NCBI GenBank assembly: GCA_013215145.1
Contig: JABSRP010000044.1
Span: 1-62,091, forward strand
Direction: 5' to 3'
DNA: 62,091 nt
Source: Pseudobacteriovorax sp.
GTDB taxonomy: Bacteria; Bdellovibrionota_B; Oligoflexia; Oligoflexales; Oligoflexaceae
The first letter of the stretch is position 1; each line of letters starts with the position of its first letter. The translations under genes were made by a program, and so were the position numbers. The notes under the pieces were generated by a model that worked only from the letters and a program-made list of their open reading frames with translations, did not search any database and was not told the DNA's origin. Shown here piece by piece: positions 16,915 through 24,397 of this stretch.

Positions 16915-18135
16915 ATGGAAGGCAATAGTGACAAAAGCATAAGCAAAAACCTAGCTATCCTGGGTATTTTATTGGCTCTTATTGGGGTAGGTATCAGCTA
17001 CTACGCGGTATCCCACCATATTGACGTCAAGGTGAGCGGAGGTCAAACCGACGCTTTTTGTAACGTTAACCAGACATTCAGCTGTGACGATGTGGCCAAT
17101 AGTCAGTTTTCCGAGGACCCCTGGGGTAATCCGTTAGGTATTTATGGCATGGGTTACTTTCTTGGCTTGATCCTTCTTCTGGCCTCGACCTTGGTGAAAG
17201 ATGAATATCTAAAAGACTCGATGCAGACCTACACCGTCATGGTGGGTCTTGGGACATTGGTCTCGGTGGTACTGTTTTTTATCTCTTACTTCAATGTTGG
17301 CGCTTTGTGTTTATCCTGTATCGGCGTCTACGCTGTGACCTTTCTACAGGCCGCCGTCCTTTACTTCCTAAGGCAAGGGGTACCCGGCGACTTTACGCTC
17401 AAGGGTATTTACAACGGCTCCTTCTATATGTTGATGGCCACTCTGGGCCTAGTTTCCCTCTTTCAAATCTTGGAGCCTATCCCTCCCTCTAGCAACAGCA
17501 ACTTCACTGCTGACGTCCCAAAGACAGACGCTGAGGTTGCCGCCTTAGTCGAGAACCTCAAAAAGGTTCAGGGAAGCGATATCAAAATCGACAGATCAGC
17601 TTATTCAGGTTTGGGAGAAGATTATCGCAAGGGCAGCGACGACGCCAAGGTCGTCATCGTCGAATTTGCCGATTTTCAGTGTGGAGCTTGCGGTGATGCA
17701 TCGCGAACCCTGAAGCAAATTGGCAACGATTTTGGTAATCAAGTCTCTATCGTATTCAAAAACTTTCCTTTGGATAAAGGTTGCAACCGTTCGGTGGGAA
17801 GCGACTTACATCCCCACGCCTGTGACGCTGCCATTGCTGCTCGCTGTGCTGGCCAATACGGAAAGTTCTGGCAGATGCACGACAAGCTATTTGAGAACCA
17901 AAGAAAGATCGATGAAAGCAGGATCAAGCTATGGGCACTCGAGCTTGGCATAACGGCAGAGCAGTATGAGGAGTGTAAGAACTCTAAAGATATCCTGGCA
18001 AAGGTAAAATCTGATATTGATCAGGGTTTGGAACTTAAGATTCAGGGCACGCCCGCTATCTTCATTAACGGAGTTCCCGCACGAGAAAGATCCTACGGGG
18101 CATTGAAGCAGCGCATTGAACTTATGCTGAGGTAA
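16915..18135 (+). CDS. Vitamin K epoxide reductase-like / DsbA-like fusion (disulfide-bond formation)
   Basis: 406 residues. Residues 1-185 form a VKOR domain with four to five transmembrane helices, a loop Cys pair (C49, C57 in FCNVNQTFSCDDV) and the quinone-site motif CLSC (C132, C135). Residues about 225-406 form a DsbA-like thioredoxin fold with active site CGAC (C256, C259) and cis-Pro loop GTPAIF (P380). Extra Cys (C290, C303, C311, C354) lie in the helical insert. In such fusions the VKOR part reoxidizes the thioredoxin-like part and passes electrons to quinone, replacing DsbB/DsbA (family knowledge). The soluble domain should face the periplasm. AGG is visible near the start (GGCTAAGGT). 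The many Cys-rich exported proteins at 9343-12509 are likely clients (inference). Confidence 0.9.
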   Translation: MEGNSDKSISKNLAILGILLALIGVGISYYAVSHHIDVKVSGGQTDAFCNVNQTFSCDDVANSQFSEDPWGNPLGIYGMGYFLGLILLLASTLVKDEYLKDSMQTYTVMVGLGTLVSVVLFFISYFNVGALCLSCIGVYAVTFLQAAVLYFLRQGVPGDFTLKGIYNGSFYMLMATLGLVSLFQILEPIPPSSNSNFTADVPKTDAEVAALVENLKKVQGSDIKIDRSAYSGLGEDYRKGSDDAKVVIVEFADFQCGACGDASRTLKQIGNDFGNQVSIVFKNFPLDKGCNRSVGSDLHPHACDAAIAARCAGQYGKFWQMHDKLFENQRKIDESRIKLWALELGITAEQYEECKNSKDILAKVKSDIDQGLELKIQGTPAIFINGVPARERSYGALKQRIELMLR

Positions 18136-18139
18136 ACTG

Positions 18140-18904
18140 ATGGAATTAAGCTTCGAACACAACTACCAGCTCAAGTTTCTCGAGATGAGTTTTCCTGAGC
18201 AAACCATCATAAAAAGCACAGATGACGTGATGCAATGGCGTCAAGCTTGGCTTGCTGGCTTGAGTAGCTGGCATTCCCCTTACAAGGCTATCGTCAACTG
18301 TGAAAATTTGACGATTGTTAAAGGCGAAGACGAGTCTGTTGAAAAGGCGCTTTCGCGCATGGAAACGCTTTTAAAAGGTTTCTTTCTAAAGAAGGCTGTT
18401 GTGTTCAATGCCGATGACGAAACCGCCCAGATGCTGCCTTTTGAATCTGCAGGAGATCGCGACGCCGCCTTTACCCTGGCAAAGCTTAAAGCCGTCAAAG
18501 CAGCAAAACCAGGGGATTTTCGCAGTTCGATTCAAATCCAAAACCATTTCCGCCAGCATGTGATGGAAATATCCTTCTCAGAGCCGGTCAGTTTGGACTC
18601 AAACGAGAAGCTAGATATTCTAAAATCTAAGATCACGAATAATCTCATGCAATGGCACTCGGCCTGGAATATCCTGCTCGACTGCAGTAATTTTGAAATA
18701 CCCGAAGATCAACACGCCAATTTCGAAAGGTTGTTGACTTTTATGCGAGGATTCTTTTTAAAGGAAACCTTAGGATACAGCCCTAAGTCAAAAGAATCTA
18801 GGTACCCCTTTAAGGTTTATCGCTCTCGCCATAACGCTGCGGGACGCCTAGAAAACGAGGGCAACATTATGGGCGATGAGGCAAACTGCCAATCGCGAAA
18901 ATGA
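18140..18904 (+). CDS. Protein with two copies of an unrecognised domain
   Basis: 254 residues, cytosolic by composition. It is an internal duplication. Copy one spans about 1-95, copy two about 130-215. Matching blocks are LEMSFPEQ/MEISFSEP, MQWRQAWLAGL/MQWHSAWNILL, AIVNCENLTI/ILLDCSNFEI, and LLKGFFLKKAVVF/FMRGFFLKETLGY. The alternation of strand, a conserved QWxxAW helix and an I-x-x-C-x-N/F strand recalls STAS-like or PilZ-like small folds, but I cannot assign one. The ATG follows GAGG by seven bases and lies 4 nt after the VKOR-DsbA stop, so it is probably co-expressed. The C-terminal 35 residues are polar and disordered. Confidence 0.65.
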   Translation: MELSFEHNYQLKFLEMSFPEQTIIKSTDDVMQWRQAWLAGLSSWHSPYKAIVNCENLTIVKGEDESVEKALSRMETLLKGFFLKKAVVFNADDETAQMLPFESAGDRDAAFTLAKLKAVKAAKPGDFRSSIQIQNHFRQHVMEISFSEPVSLDSNEKLDILKSKITNNLMQWHSAWNILLDCSNFEIPEDQHANFERLLTFMRGFFLKETLGYSPKSKESRYPFKVYRSRHNAAGRLENEGNIMGDEANCQSRK

Positions 18905-18940
18905 TGCTGTCAGCTAAATTATGGAAAGAAAGGACTTTTT

Positions 18941-19495
18941 GTGAATCCCGTAGAACTCATACCCGTACAAGGATCTCTTATTCTAAGAGCTCGAGGATCC
19001 GAGCTACTGATTCTTCCCCAGTATATATTGGCTCTTCAAGCAAACAAAACCCCAAAAGACTTTGCTAAAGTTTTTATGGAAGAGGCTTTGATCAACAGAC
19101 CAGCTCGCAAACTATTCGAAGCATGGCTCAGAAAAGACAAAACTCTGTGGCGCCGCCTTTATGATATCGTGCAGAATGAGATTGAAGTGCCCCAAGCGGA
19201 GGGTGCCGAAGCAGAATCCCCAGCGCCTGCCGAGTCCACCCCAGCAGAAGCAGAGCCTAAAGCAGTAGAGCCAGAAACATCTGAGGCTGCCCCTGCACCG
19301 AAAGCTTCAAGAAAAAAAGCTGAAGATAAAGAAAAAGAAGAGCCGTCAAAAAAGAAAAAAGTCGCTAAGAAGAAAGCTGCGGCAAAAAAGAAGGCTGCTA
19401 AAAAAGTCGAGAAAGCTCCAGCAAAAAAGAAAACTGTGAAAAAGAAGGCTGCTAAAAAAACTGCGAAGAAAAAAGCCACTAAAAAAGGAAGCTAG
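18941..19495 (+). CDS. Protein with histone H1-like Lys/Ala-rich C-terminal tail
   Basis: 184 residues starting at GTG 18941, with AAAGGA upstream. Residues 1-78 form a compact domain (LIPVQGSLILRARGSELLIL, then KLFEAWLRKDKTLWRRLYD). Residues about 80-125 are acidic and Ala/Pro-rich. Residues 126-184 are almost only Lys and Ala in repeats such as KKKAAKKTAKKKATKK. Similar tails occur in bacterial histone H1-like DNA-binding proteins (family knowledge). The tail is expected to bind DNA or RNA without sequence preference; the N-terminal domain is not recognised. The A-rich DNA at the 3' end also supplies the AAGGAAG ribosome binding site of the next gene. Confidence 0.7.
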   Translation: MNPVELIPVQGSLILRARGSELLILPQYILALQANKTPKDFAKVFMEEALINRPARKLFEAWLRKDKTLWRRLYDIVQNEIEVPQAEGAEAESPAPAESTPAEAEPKAVEPETSEAAPAPKASRKKAEDKEKEEPSKKKKVAKKKAAAKKKAAKKVEKAPAKKKTVKKKAAKKTAKKKATKKGS

Positions 19496-19497
19496 CA

Positions 19498-19776
19498 TTG
19501 ATTCGGAAGTTTTTGATCTGCGGTAAGCAGCAGCTATACCTGCAAAATCAAATCATCGAAGGTTTCAATGAAATAGGAAAAGTCATTGAACTCATGATGC
19601 CTATTCGAGACTTTTGGGAGCTTGAAGACCGCATCAAAGAGGTCAACTATCTCTTATCCTCGGGTGAGCCGTCTAACGAAGTCGTCACCTCTTACAAGTC
19701 TGCTGTTAAGTACAGCGCACCCTTCGCAGTAAAAGAGGATGATCGCAACTGGATGGTTGGCTATGGCAAGGAATAG
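19498..19776 (+). CDS. Small protein of unknown function
   Basis: 92 residues from a TTG codon at 19498. The start is supported by AAGGAAG six bases upstream, embedded in the last codons of the histone-like gene. The product is a mostly helical cytosolic protein (LQNQIIEGFNEIGKVIELM, then FWELEDRIKEVNYLLSSG) ending in DRNWMVGYGKE. No known domain is visible. It overlaps the next gene's start, so the run 18140-20329 looks like one operon. Confidence 0.55.
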   Translation: MIRKFLICGKQQLYLQNQIIEGFNEIGKVIELMMPIRDFWELEDRIKEVNYLLSSGEPSNEVVTSYKSAVKYSAPFAVKEDDRNWMVGYGKE

Positions 19777-20329
19777 CCAGAAAACCGTATTCTTGGATCG
19801 CGATGGAGTTCTCAACGTCGACCATGGGTATGTGTCTAGGCCTGATGACTTGGAACTATTTCCTGACGTCGTCAGCTCTTTGGCTAAGCTCCAGGCTAAA
19901 GGGTTTCAGCTGATCGTCGTTACTAATCAATCAGGCGTAGCAAGAGGATACTTCACGCTAGCTGACGTCCACGCCTTCCACAGCCATATGTCGGAGGTAT
20001 TGGCGCAAAATGCTATCACTATTGCCAAGTATTACATATGCCCCCACCATAAAGATGGCACGGTAGCCGAGTACGCAGTGGACTGCCTTTGTCGCAAGCC
20101 AAGGCCTGGTATGTTGCGGCAAGCCTTTGAAGAATTTGATATCGATCGCAAGAATAGCTTTCTCATCGGCGACAAAATATCAGACATCGATTGCGGCCAA
20201 GCCATGGAGCTGCGGAGCGTTCAGATCGATCGCGGGCAGTATCCGGTGCATGAATCCCCATTTGCCGTAGAGACTTCATTGGCAAATGCTGTGGATCTGA
20301 TCCTAAAGACCTTTGCGCACGAAAATTAG
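19763..20329 (+). CDS. gmhB: D-glycero-beta-D-manno-heptose 1,7-bisphosphate 7-phosphatase-type HAD phosphatase
   Basis: 188 residues from the ATG at 19763; an upstream in-frame ATG at 19739 is possible. The HAD motifs are present: motif I FLDRDGVLNVDHGYV, motif II VTNQSGVARGYF, and motif IV GDKISDIDCG. The Zn-binding cluster typical of GmhB is seen in CPHHKDGTVAEYAVDCLCRKP (Cys and His residues). The Lys before P-R-P serves as motif III. The enzyme removes the 7-phosphate during ADP-heptose synthesis for the lipopolysaccharide core (family knowledge), in the cytosol. Its stop overlaps the convergent BFD-like gene by four bases, with no terminator between them. Histidinol-phosphatase relatives are the main alternative. 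Confidence 0.85.
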   Translation: MARNSQKTVFLDRDGVLNVDHGYVSRPDDLELFPDVVSSLAKLQAKGFQLIVVTNQSGVARGYFTLADVHAFHSHMSEVLAQNAITIAKYYICPHHKDGTVAEYAVDCLCRKPRPGMLRQAFEEFDIDRKNSFLIGDKISDIDCGQAMELRSVQIDRGQYPVHESPFAVETSLANAVDLILKTFAHEN

Positions 20330-20562
20330 CCTTGCTGACTATCTTTATATTTTCTGAGGAGAGTTTTGATACGGGGACCACAGCGCTCACCACTACAACC
20401 CCCAGATCCGGTACCAACTTTTTGATTCACGTCCGCTACTGTCTCTGACCCCTCCAAGCCCTCTAAAACCTTGGACAACGGGATCCCCTTACAAATACAA
20501 ACCACCCTTGCAAGGACGCGGCTTTTATCATCTTTGGATTGTTCGCTCATCGATTCCATCAT
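20326..20562 (-). CDS. BFD-like [2Fe-2S]-binding protein
   Basis: 78 residues. The Cys pattern CICKG (N-terminal pair) and GGCSGERCGP (C-terminal pair) is that of the BFD-like [2Fe-2S] domain found in bacterioferritin-associated ferredoxin and NifU/NirB central domains. The fold usually has this two-helix length. The start ATG overlaps the CPBP protease stop by four bases (ATGA), so translation is coupled. The gene is the last of the minus-strand run beginning at 23056. A role in iron release or electron transfer is inferred from the family only. Confidence 0.8.
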   Translation of the reverse strand: MMESMSEQSKDDKSRVLARVVCICKGIPLSKVLEGLEGSETVADVNQKVGTGSGGCSGERCGPRIKTLLRKYKDSQQG

Positions 20563-21218
20563 TTAACGGTTAGATATAAAAACTCTAAGTGACTCAACCA
20601 CTCAGGCCCCATCGATTGAAAGATTAGGGCGGTCCCATTGCATACCCCGTGAAATACGATAGGAAATAGGATATGCTCGGACTTATGGTATATCCAATCA
20701 CAGATCCAGGCTAAAAGCAAAGGACCAATCGGGACGCCTAGGGTTTCCCAGCTGAGAGAATCAAGACTAAAAGACGTATGAAGTGAGGCAAACGCTATCC
20801 CCGAGAGGTAAGCCCCCCAAAAAATGCCATAGTTGCTCTGCAGTTCGGGAGTTAGTATCCCGCGATAGATGAGCTCCTCTACTGTTGGGATCAACACAAC
20901 AAAGGTGAGTAGCATATTGAGATCAACTTGAAAGCCGTCTACCGCCTCCCCTTTCCAGGTAACCAAGGTTAAGGATCCTAACAGTACAAAGAGGCTGGGA
21001 GCCAACCAAAACCATGAACGTCCCGGTATGTTACGAAGACAGATTTTACGGCAATACCTAAACAAAAGCACGGAAAACGACAGGTGGATCAGTATCGAAC
21101 TCTGCCAGCGAGTTATGTCGGTGGCATCGGCAACCCATTCGATTCCGATACGAAGAGCAATGACTAAAAGAACTAATTGTAAAAATATGATAAAGTTACG
21201 GCGCCGCACAACCAACAA
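20559..21218 (-). CDS. CPBP (CAAX-type) intramembrane metalloprotease
   Basis: 219 residues with six or more hydrophobic helices. The three family motifs are visible: EELIYRG (the EExxxR motif), FASLHTSF, and FHGVCN. These supply the catalytic Glu pair and His ligands in Rce1/MroQ-like proteases (family knowledge). The start is uncertain: consecutive TTG codons at 21218 and 21215 or a GTG at 21209 follow directly after the CheV stop. Substrates cannot be predicted. Bacterial members range from bacteriocin immunity to membrane-protein processing. It sits between cheV and the BFD-like gene on one transcript. Confidence 0.8.
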   Translation of the reverse strand: MLVVRRRNFIIFLQLVLLVIALRIGIEWVADATDITRWQSSILIHLSFSVLLFRYCRKICLRNIPGRSWFWLAPSLFVLLGSLTLVTWKGEAVDGFQVDLNMLLTFVVLIPTVEELIYRGILTPELQSNYGIFWGAYLSGIAFASLHTSFSLDSLSWETLGVPIGPLLLAWICDWIYHKSEHILFPIVFHGVCNGTALIFQSMGPEWLSHLEFLYLTVK

Positions 21219-21221
21219 GAC

Positions 21222-22220
21222 CTAGGCACCAATCGCCACGCCCTCGGCCGCTAAGAACTGCTCGAGGTACTTTAAGATGTTTGAAATATCATTTCTCACC
21301 ACAATACCATTAGCTCCCACTTTTTTGGCTGCATCTTTTGTAGCACCTCCATCCAAAGAGGTATGCAACAAAATCGGTAGATCGATGAGTTTTTTCTCTT
21401 CCCTCAAGTTTTTCACAAAGCTCAGGCCATCCATCTTTGGCATCTCAACGTCGGTAATGACAGCATGAATTTTGCCAAAATCCTGTGTGCGCCCTTGCAT
21501 CGCCTCTTCCACAATACAAAGAGCTTCTTGGCCGTTGTTAGCTGTCTTTACCCGAAAACCCTCTTCCGTAAGAGCTCTCGTTAAGGTGTTAAGAATCAGT
21601 TTGGAATCATCAACGACAAGAATACCAGGAGCATTGGCATCAACGACGATATCCACCGGCTTTTGCTGAGCCATCTCCATCGCGCCCATCTGTGTCGGCA
21701 TCATCTGAGGCTGATTGACCCCTCCGCTTTCGAGTTTGATTAAAACCTTTTCCAAATCCAGTATAAAAAGGAATTCGTTATTTTCCAGAAGGATCATACC
21801 GGTCATGAAAGAATTTGAATTGGACGAGGGAGGCAAGACCTTATCCCATGACACTCTGCGAATGCGATGAGTTTGGTTCACGATAAACCCTGCCCTCTTC
21901 TGACTAAACTCTGTTACGATAATCTGCTGGTCGTCGCGAATAGGCGCATTAGTATCACCTAGAATCCGATTGAGATTGACTGCAGGAATGGGAATACCGC
22001 GCAGTTCGAAGATACCGGCCACCCCATCGATAGATGAAGCCAGAGGGTTGATGCGCGGCATATGAACGACTTCTCGCACCTTCGCAACATTGACTCCGTA
22101 GATTCCACCATAAATCCGACCATCAGGCATGCGTCTTAGCAAGGAAAACTCAATCAATTCGAAGAAGTTTCCACCTATCTCAAACTGGTCCAAGAAATCT
22201 GTTTTTTTGGAATCCGACAT
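21222..22220 (-). CDS. cheV: Chemotaxis coupling protein CheV (CheW-REC)
   Basis: 332 residues. Residues about 15-165 form a CheW-like domain (YGVNVAKVREVVHMPRINPL, then DGVAGIFELRGIPIPAVNLN). Residues about 198-325 form a receiver with the DD pair in VVDDSKLI, the phospho-acceptor in VITDVEMPKMDG, a Thr in LLHTSLDG, and a Lys replaced in position by the segment GANGIVVRND. The absence of the usual K-P pair at that strand is notable; the conserved Lys could not be placed. The protein couples receptors to CheA and adapts by phosphorylation. A 32-residue Met/Gln-rich linker joins the domains. The only other chemotaxis gene in the window is the cytosolic receptor at 14882. Confidence 0.9.
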   Translation of the reverse strand: MSDSKKTDFLDQFEIGGNFFELIEFSLLRRMPDGRIYGGIYGVNVAKVREVVHMPRINPLASSIDGVAGIFELRGIPIPAVNLNRILGDTNAPIRDDQQIIVTEFSQKRAGFIVNQTHRIRRVSWDKVLPPSSNSNSFMTGMILLENNEFLFILDLEKVLIKLESGGVNQPQMMPTQMGAMEMAQQKPVDIVVDANAPGILVVDDSKLILNTLTRALTEEGFRVKTANNGQEALCIVEEAMQGRTQDFGKIHAVITDVEMPKMDGLSFVKNLREEKKLIDLPILLHTSLDGGATKDAAKKVGANGIVVRNDISNILKYLEQFLAAEGVAIGA

Positions 22221-22318
22221 GTAAATTGGTTTCCCTATATACTTTGGGTGCTGCCAAAGATATCGGTTGGTTCAGGCTAAAGATTAGTGGGAGGCGTTTC
22301 TAGGCGACCAAGAAACGT

Positions 22319-23056
22319 CTAGTCAGGAGCCCGGTCACGAAAGTAATTTTCCAGACCACGCCTTTGTACATCGGTAAGTCTCATGAATTTAAGGCCTATT
22401 TCCCCCGACGTCGTCCACGCGATAGTGGCTTTGATCTTTGTCTCACCGACCGCGGGCCTAGTTTTTGCCTCCGCTCGGGGATCTGATACAGGTAAGGCGA
22501 TAGACATGGTTATTTCCTGAGCTTTTTTTATTTTCCCTACCCCATCGATTTGAACTTTCGCTCCTCCCAGACTCAGGTTTAAGACCTTACCAGTGACCTT
22601 AGGGGCTCGCTTACCACGACCGGCAGCTTTTCCTACTAGTTGGGTATCCGTATCGCTTTTAAAGCGTTTGCCTAACCGGTAACCATTCATCAAAAAACGA
22701 TCGATTTTTTCGCTTAGATCATCGAAGTTAACGGGCTTAGACACCCACGCACTGGCATCGTTGCAAGCAAACAGGTGATCCGTTACCGCTTTTTCCACTA
22801 GTTTATCCGGATAGGCCGTCATGAGAATCGGACCGGTAAAAATCTTTCTCATAGCTTCAATTAGAGCAGGCCCATCAACATCAGGTAGATCGAAGTCTAT
22901 CACGCAGAGATCTGGGGTTTTTTCCGAAAGATACTCGATAGTCTCTCGACCGCTTTGCGCAATATCAACCACAGTACCGGTCATCTTATCTTTGAAGATC
23001 TCCGATGTCATCACAAGACTTGGTTTGCAAGCGTCTACTATCAGGACAGTGGTCAT
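22319..23056 (-). CDS. Response regulator with receiver and PilZ domains
   Basis: 245 residues. The receiver (1-122) carries acidic residues near VLIVDA, the phospho-acceptor D54 in VIDFDLPDVDG, T80 in LMTAYP and K107 in VSKP. The PilZ domain (about 145-243) shows the DxSxxG-type motif as NLSLGGAKV, and ends IGLKFMRLTDVQRRGLENYF. The RxxxR arm is not obvious (GRGKRAPKV is a candidate), so c-di-GMP binding is uncertain. AGGAGA precedes the ATG. It heads the minus-strand run with cheV 98 nt downstream; an inverted repeat CGTTTCT/AGAAACG lies in that gap. A link of phosphorelay and c-di-GMP to motility is plausible. Confidence 0.85.
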   Translation of the reverse strand: MTTVLIVDACKPSLVMTSEIFKDKMTGTVVDIAQSGRETIEYLSEKTPDLCVIDFDLPDVDGPALIEAMRKIFTGPILMTAYPDKLVEKAVTDHLFACNDASAWVSKPVNFDDLSEKIDRFLMNGYRLGKRFKSDTDTQLVGKAAGRGKRAPKVTGKVLNLSLGGAKVQIDGVGKIKKAQEITMSIALPVSDPRAEAKTRPAVGETKIKATIAWTTSGEIGLKFMRLTDVQRRGLENYFRDRAPD

Positions 23057-23228
23057 AGTCGATGTCTCCTAAGCTCCAATCTTAAAATAAGGCACGTAAG
23101 CCTCCACCGAAATTATACCGCGAACCTTTGAAGAAAAGTTTACCTACCTGCTTTTGTTACGATTCTCTAAAGAAACGCAACAGATTTCCGAAAGAATTGC
23201 TAGATCGAGACACAAAGAGGAAAGAGAC

Positions 23229-24335
23229 GTGAACAAGTATTATAGAGCGCAACTACTTGGCGTGACGCTAGCAATCTTTTTGCCTAACACAAGCTTCGGA
23301 GTCACCGAGTATAAACCCTCAGTGATTCCTTTTACCACCAACACAGATCGACTCAAATCTAGCTTAGCTTTACCATTAGTTTCGAAAGAAAAACGGATTA
23401 AAATTCCCGTGAAAAAACTGAAGATTAGGGGACAAAAATTCTCGAAGGATGATCGAGTTGAACCCATCCAACTCTACGTCAACCGCGATAAATCATTGCT
23501 TGACCAGACCGTTAAAAATGTGGCTGCTAAAGGCAAGGAGGCAAAGGTCCGAGTGTTTCTCGAGGTTGAAATCGATAAAAACAACAAAAAATCTTCGAGA
23601 ATTCTGGTAGATATTCCTAAGGCAGAAATCAAGCACTTCAACCTCAAGGGCGTTGGCAAGGCAATGGCTCGCAAGCACTACAATGTGACATTGCTGACGG
23701 AAACTCTCAACAAGGACCCCAAACTTAGAAAGGATTTTTTAGACCAGATAAAGCTGTTTTTATCCAAGTCCCAGAGATCCAAAATTGCGAAGAAGATCAA
23801 ATCAGACGAGGATCTTGTGGTTCATCGCGATCTGCTCCCCAAGTTTCCAAGAAAAATGGCTAAGCGGTTTATTTCCTATCGCGGCCCTAACTGTTTCCAT
23901 GCAGCCTTAGCGTTTCACGGACAAAGGATAACACGGTCTCCAGCGGTTAACGTCAAGGAAGAAAAAGGCTACCACCGGGCGATGATCAACTACGACGAGC
24001 TTTGGCGGGCCATCAATCGTCATTTCTACGAAGTCGATCCAGCGAAAAGTGAGCTAAAATACGGGGACATGCTCGTCTTCTTTAACCTACCGAAAAACAA
24101 TCCGGGATACGTAAACTTCCGATGGATTCGCCACACAGCAACCTATCTTTTCGGGGCTTATACTTTTTCCAAGGGCTCGAAATCACCCAACACCCCTTAT
24201 TCGATCAAAACTGTGGCTGATGAATGGGAAACATGGCAGAAATATACTTCAAAATTGGGGTTGAAGGTTTTTAGACGCGCCAATAAGGTAATAAAGAATA
24301 AACCTCCAAAAGATCTAACTGACTGGATCTTCTAG
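23229..24335 (+). CDS. Exported protein with a probable NlpC/P60-like cysteine peptidase domain
   Basis: 368 residues from a GTG at 23229, chosen because it gives a standard signal peptide (about 1-25, ending NTSFG) and has a purine-rich site upstream. The ATG at 23154 would add 25 charged residues. The middle (about 50-235) is Lys-rich and repetitive in character (SKSQRSKIAKKIKSDED). The C-terminal part shows the order of an NlpC/P60 fold: a Cys in RGPNCFHAALAF, the strand GDMLVFFNL, and a His in IRHTATYLFGAYTFSK. The family cleaves peptidoglycan peptides (family knowledge). The third catalytic residue is not clear. Periplasmic or secreted location is likely. No operon partner is evident. 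Confidence 0.6.
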   Translation: MNKYYRAQLLGVTLAIFLPNTSFGVTEYKPSVIPFTTNTDRLKSSLALPLVSKEKRIKIPVKKLKIRGQKFSKDDRVEPIQLYVNRDKSLLDQTVKNVAAKGKEAKVRVFLEVEIDKNNKKSSRILVDIPKAEIKHFNLKGVGKAMARKHYNVTLLTETLNKDPKLRKDFLDQIKLFLSKSQRSKIAKKIKSDEDLVVHRDLLPKFPRKMAKRFISYRGPNCFHAALAFHGQRITRSPAVNVKEEKGYHRAMINYDELWRAINRHFYEVDPAKSELKYGDMLVFFNLPKNNPGYVNFRWIRHTATYLFGAYTFSKGSKSPNTPYSIKTVADEWETWQKYTSKLGLKVFRRANKVIKNKPPKDLTDWIF

Positions 24336-24397
24336 AACTTCCCAATGCTCACCTGGGAAAAAGTATTTCAGAATGCTGTTTCGCACAGCCAAAAAGA

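Noticed and set aside
19159..19479. Long hydrophobic minus-strand frame (Phe/Ala-rich) opposite the histone-like tail
   Set aside because: It is the reverse complement of Lys/Ala codons (AAA/GCT), a well-known artefact.
22294..22316. Inverted repeat between the RR-PilZ and cheV genes as terminator
   Set aside because: Seven-base arms without a T run; insufficient to claim termination inside this operon.
24344..24365. TTCCCA/TGGGAA hairpin after the NlpC-like gene as terminator
   Set aside because: Followed by A residues on the plus strand, not T; no support for termination in either direction.
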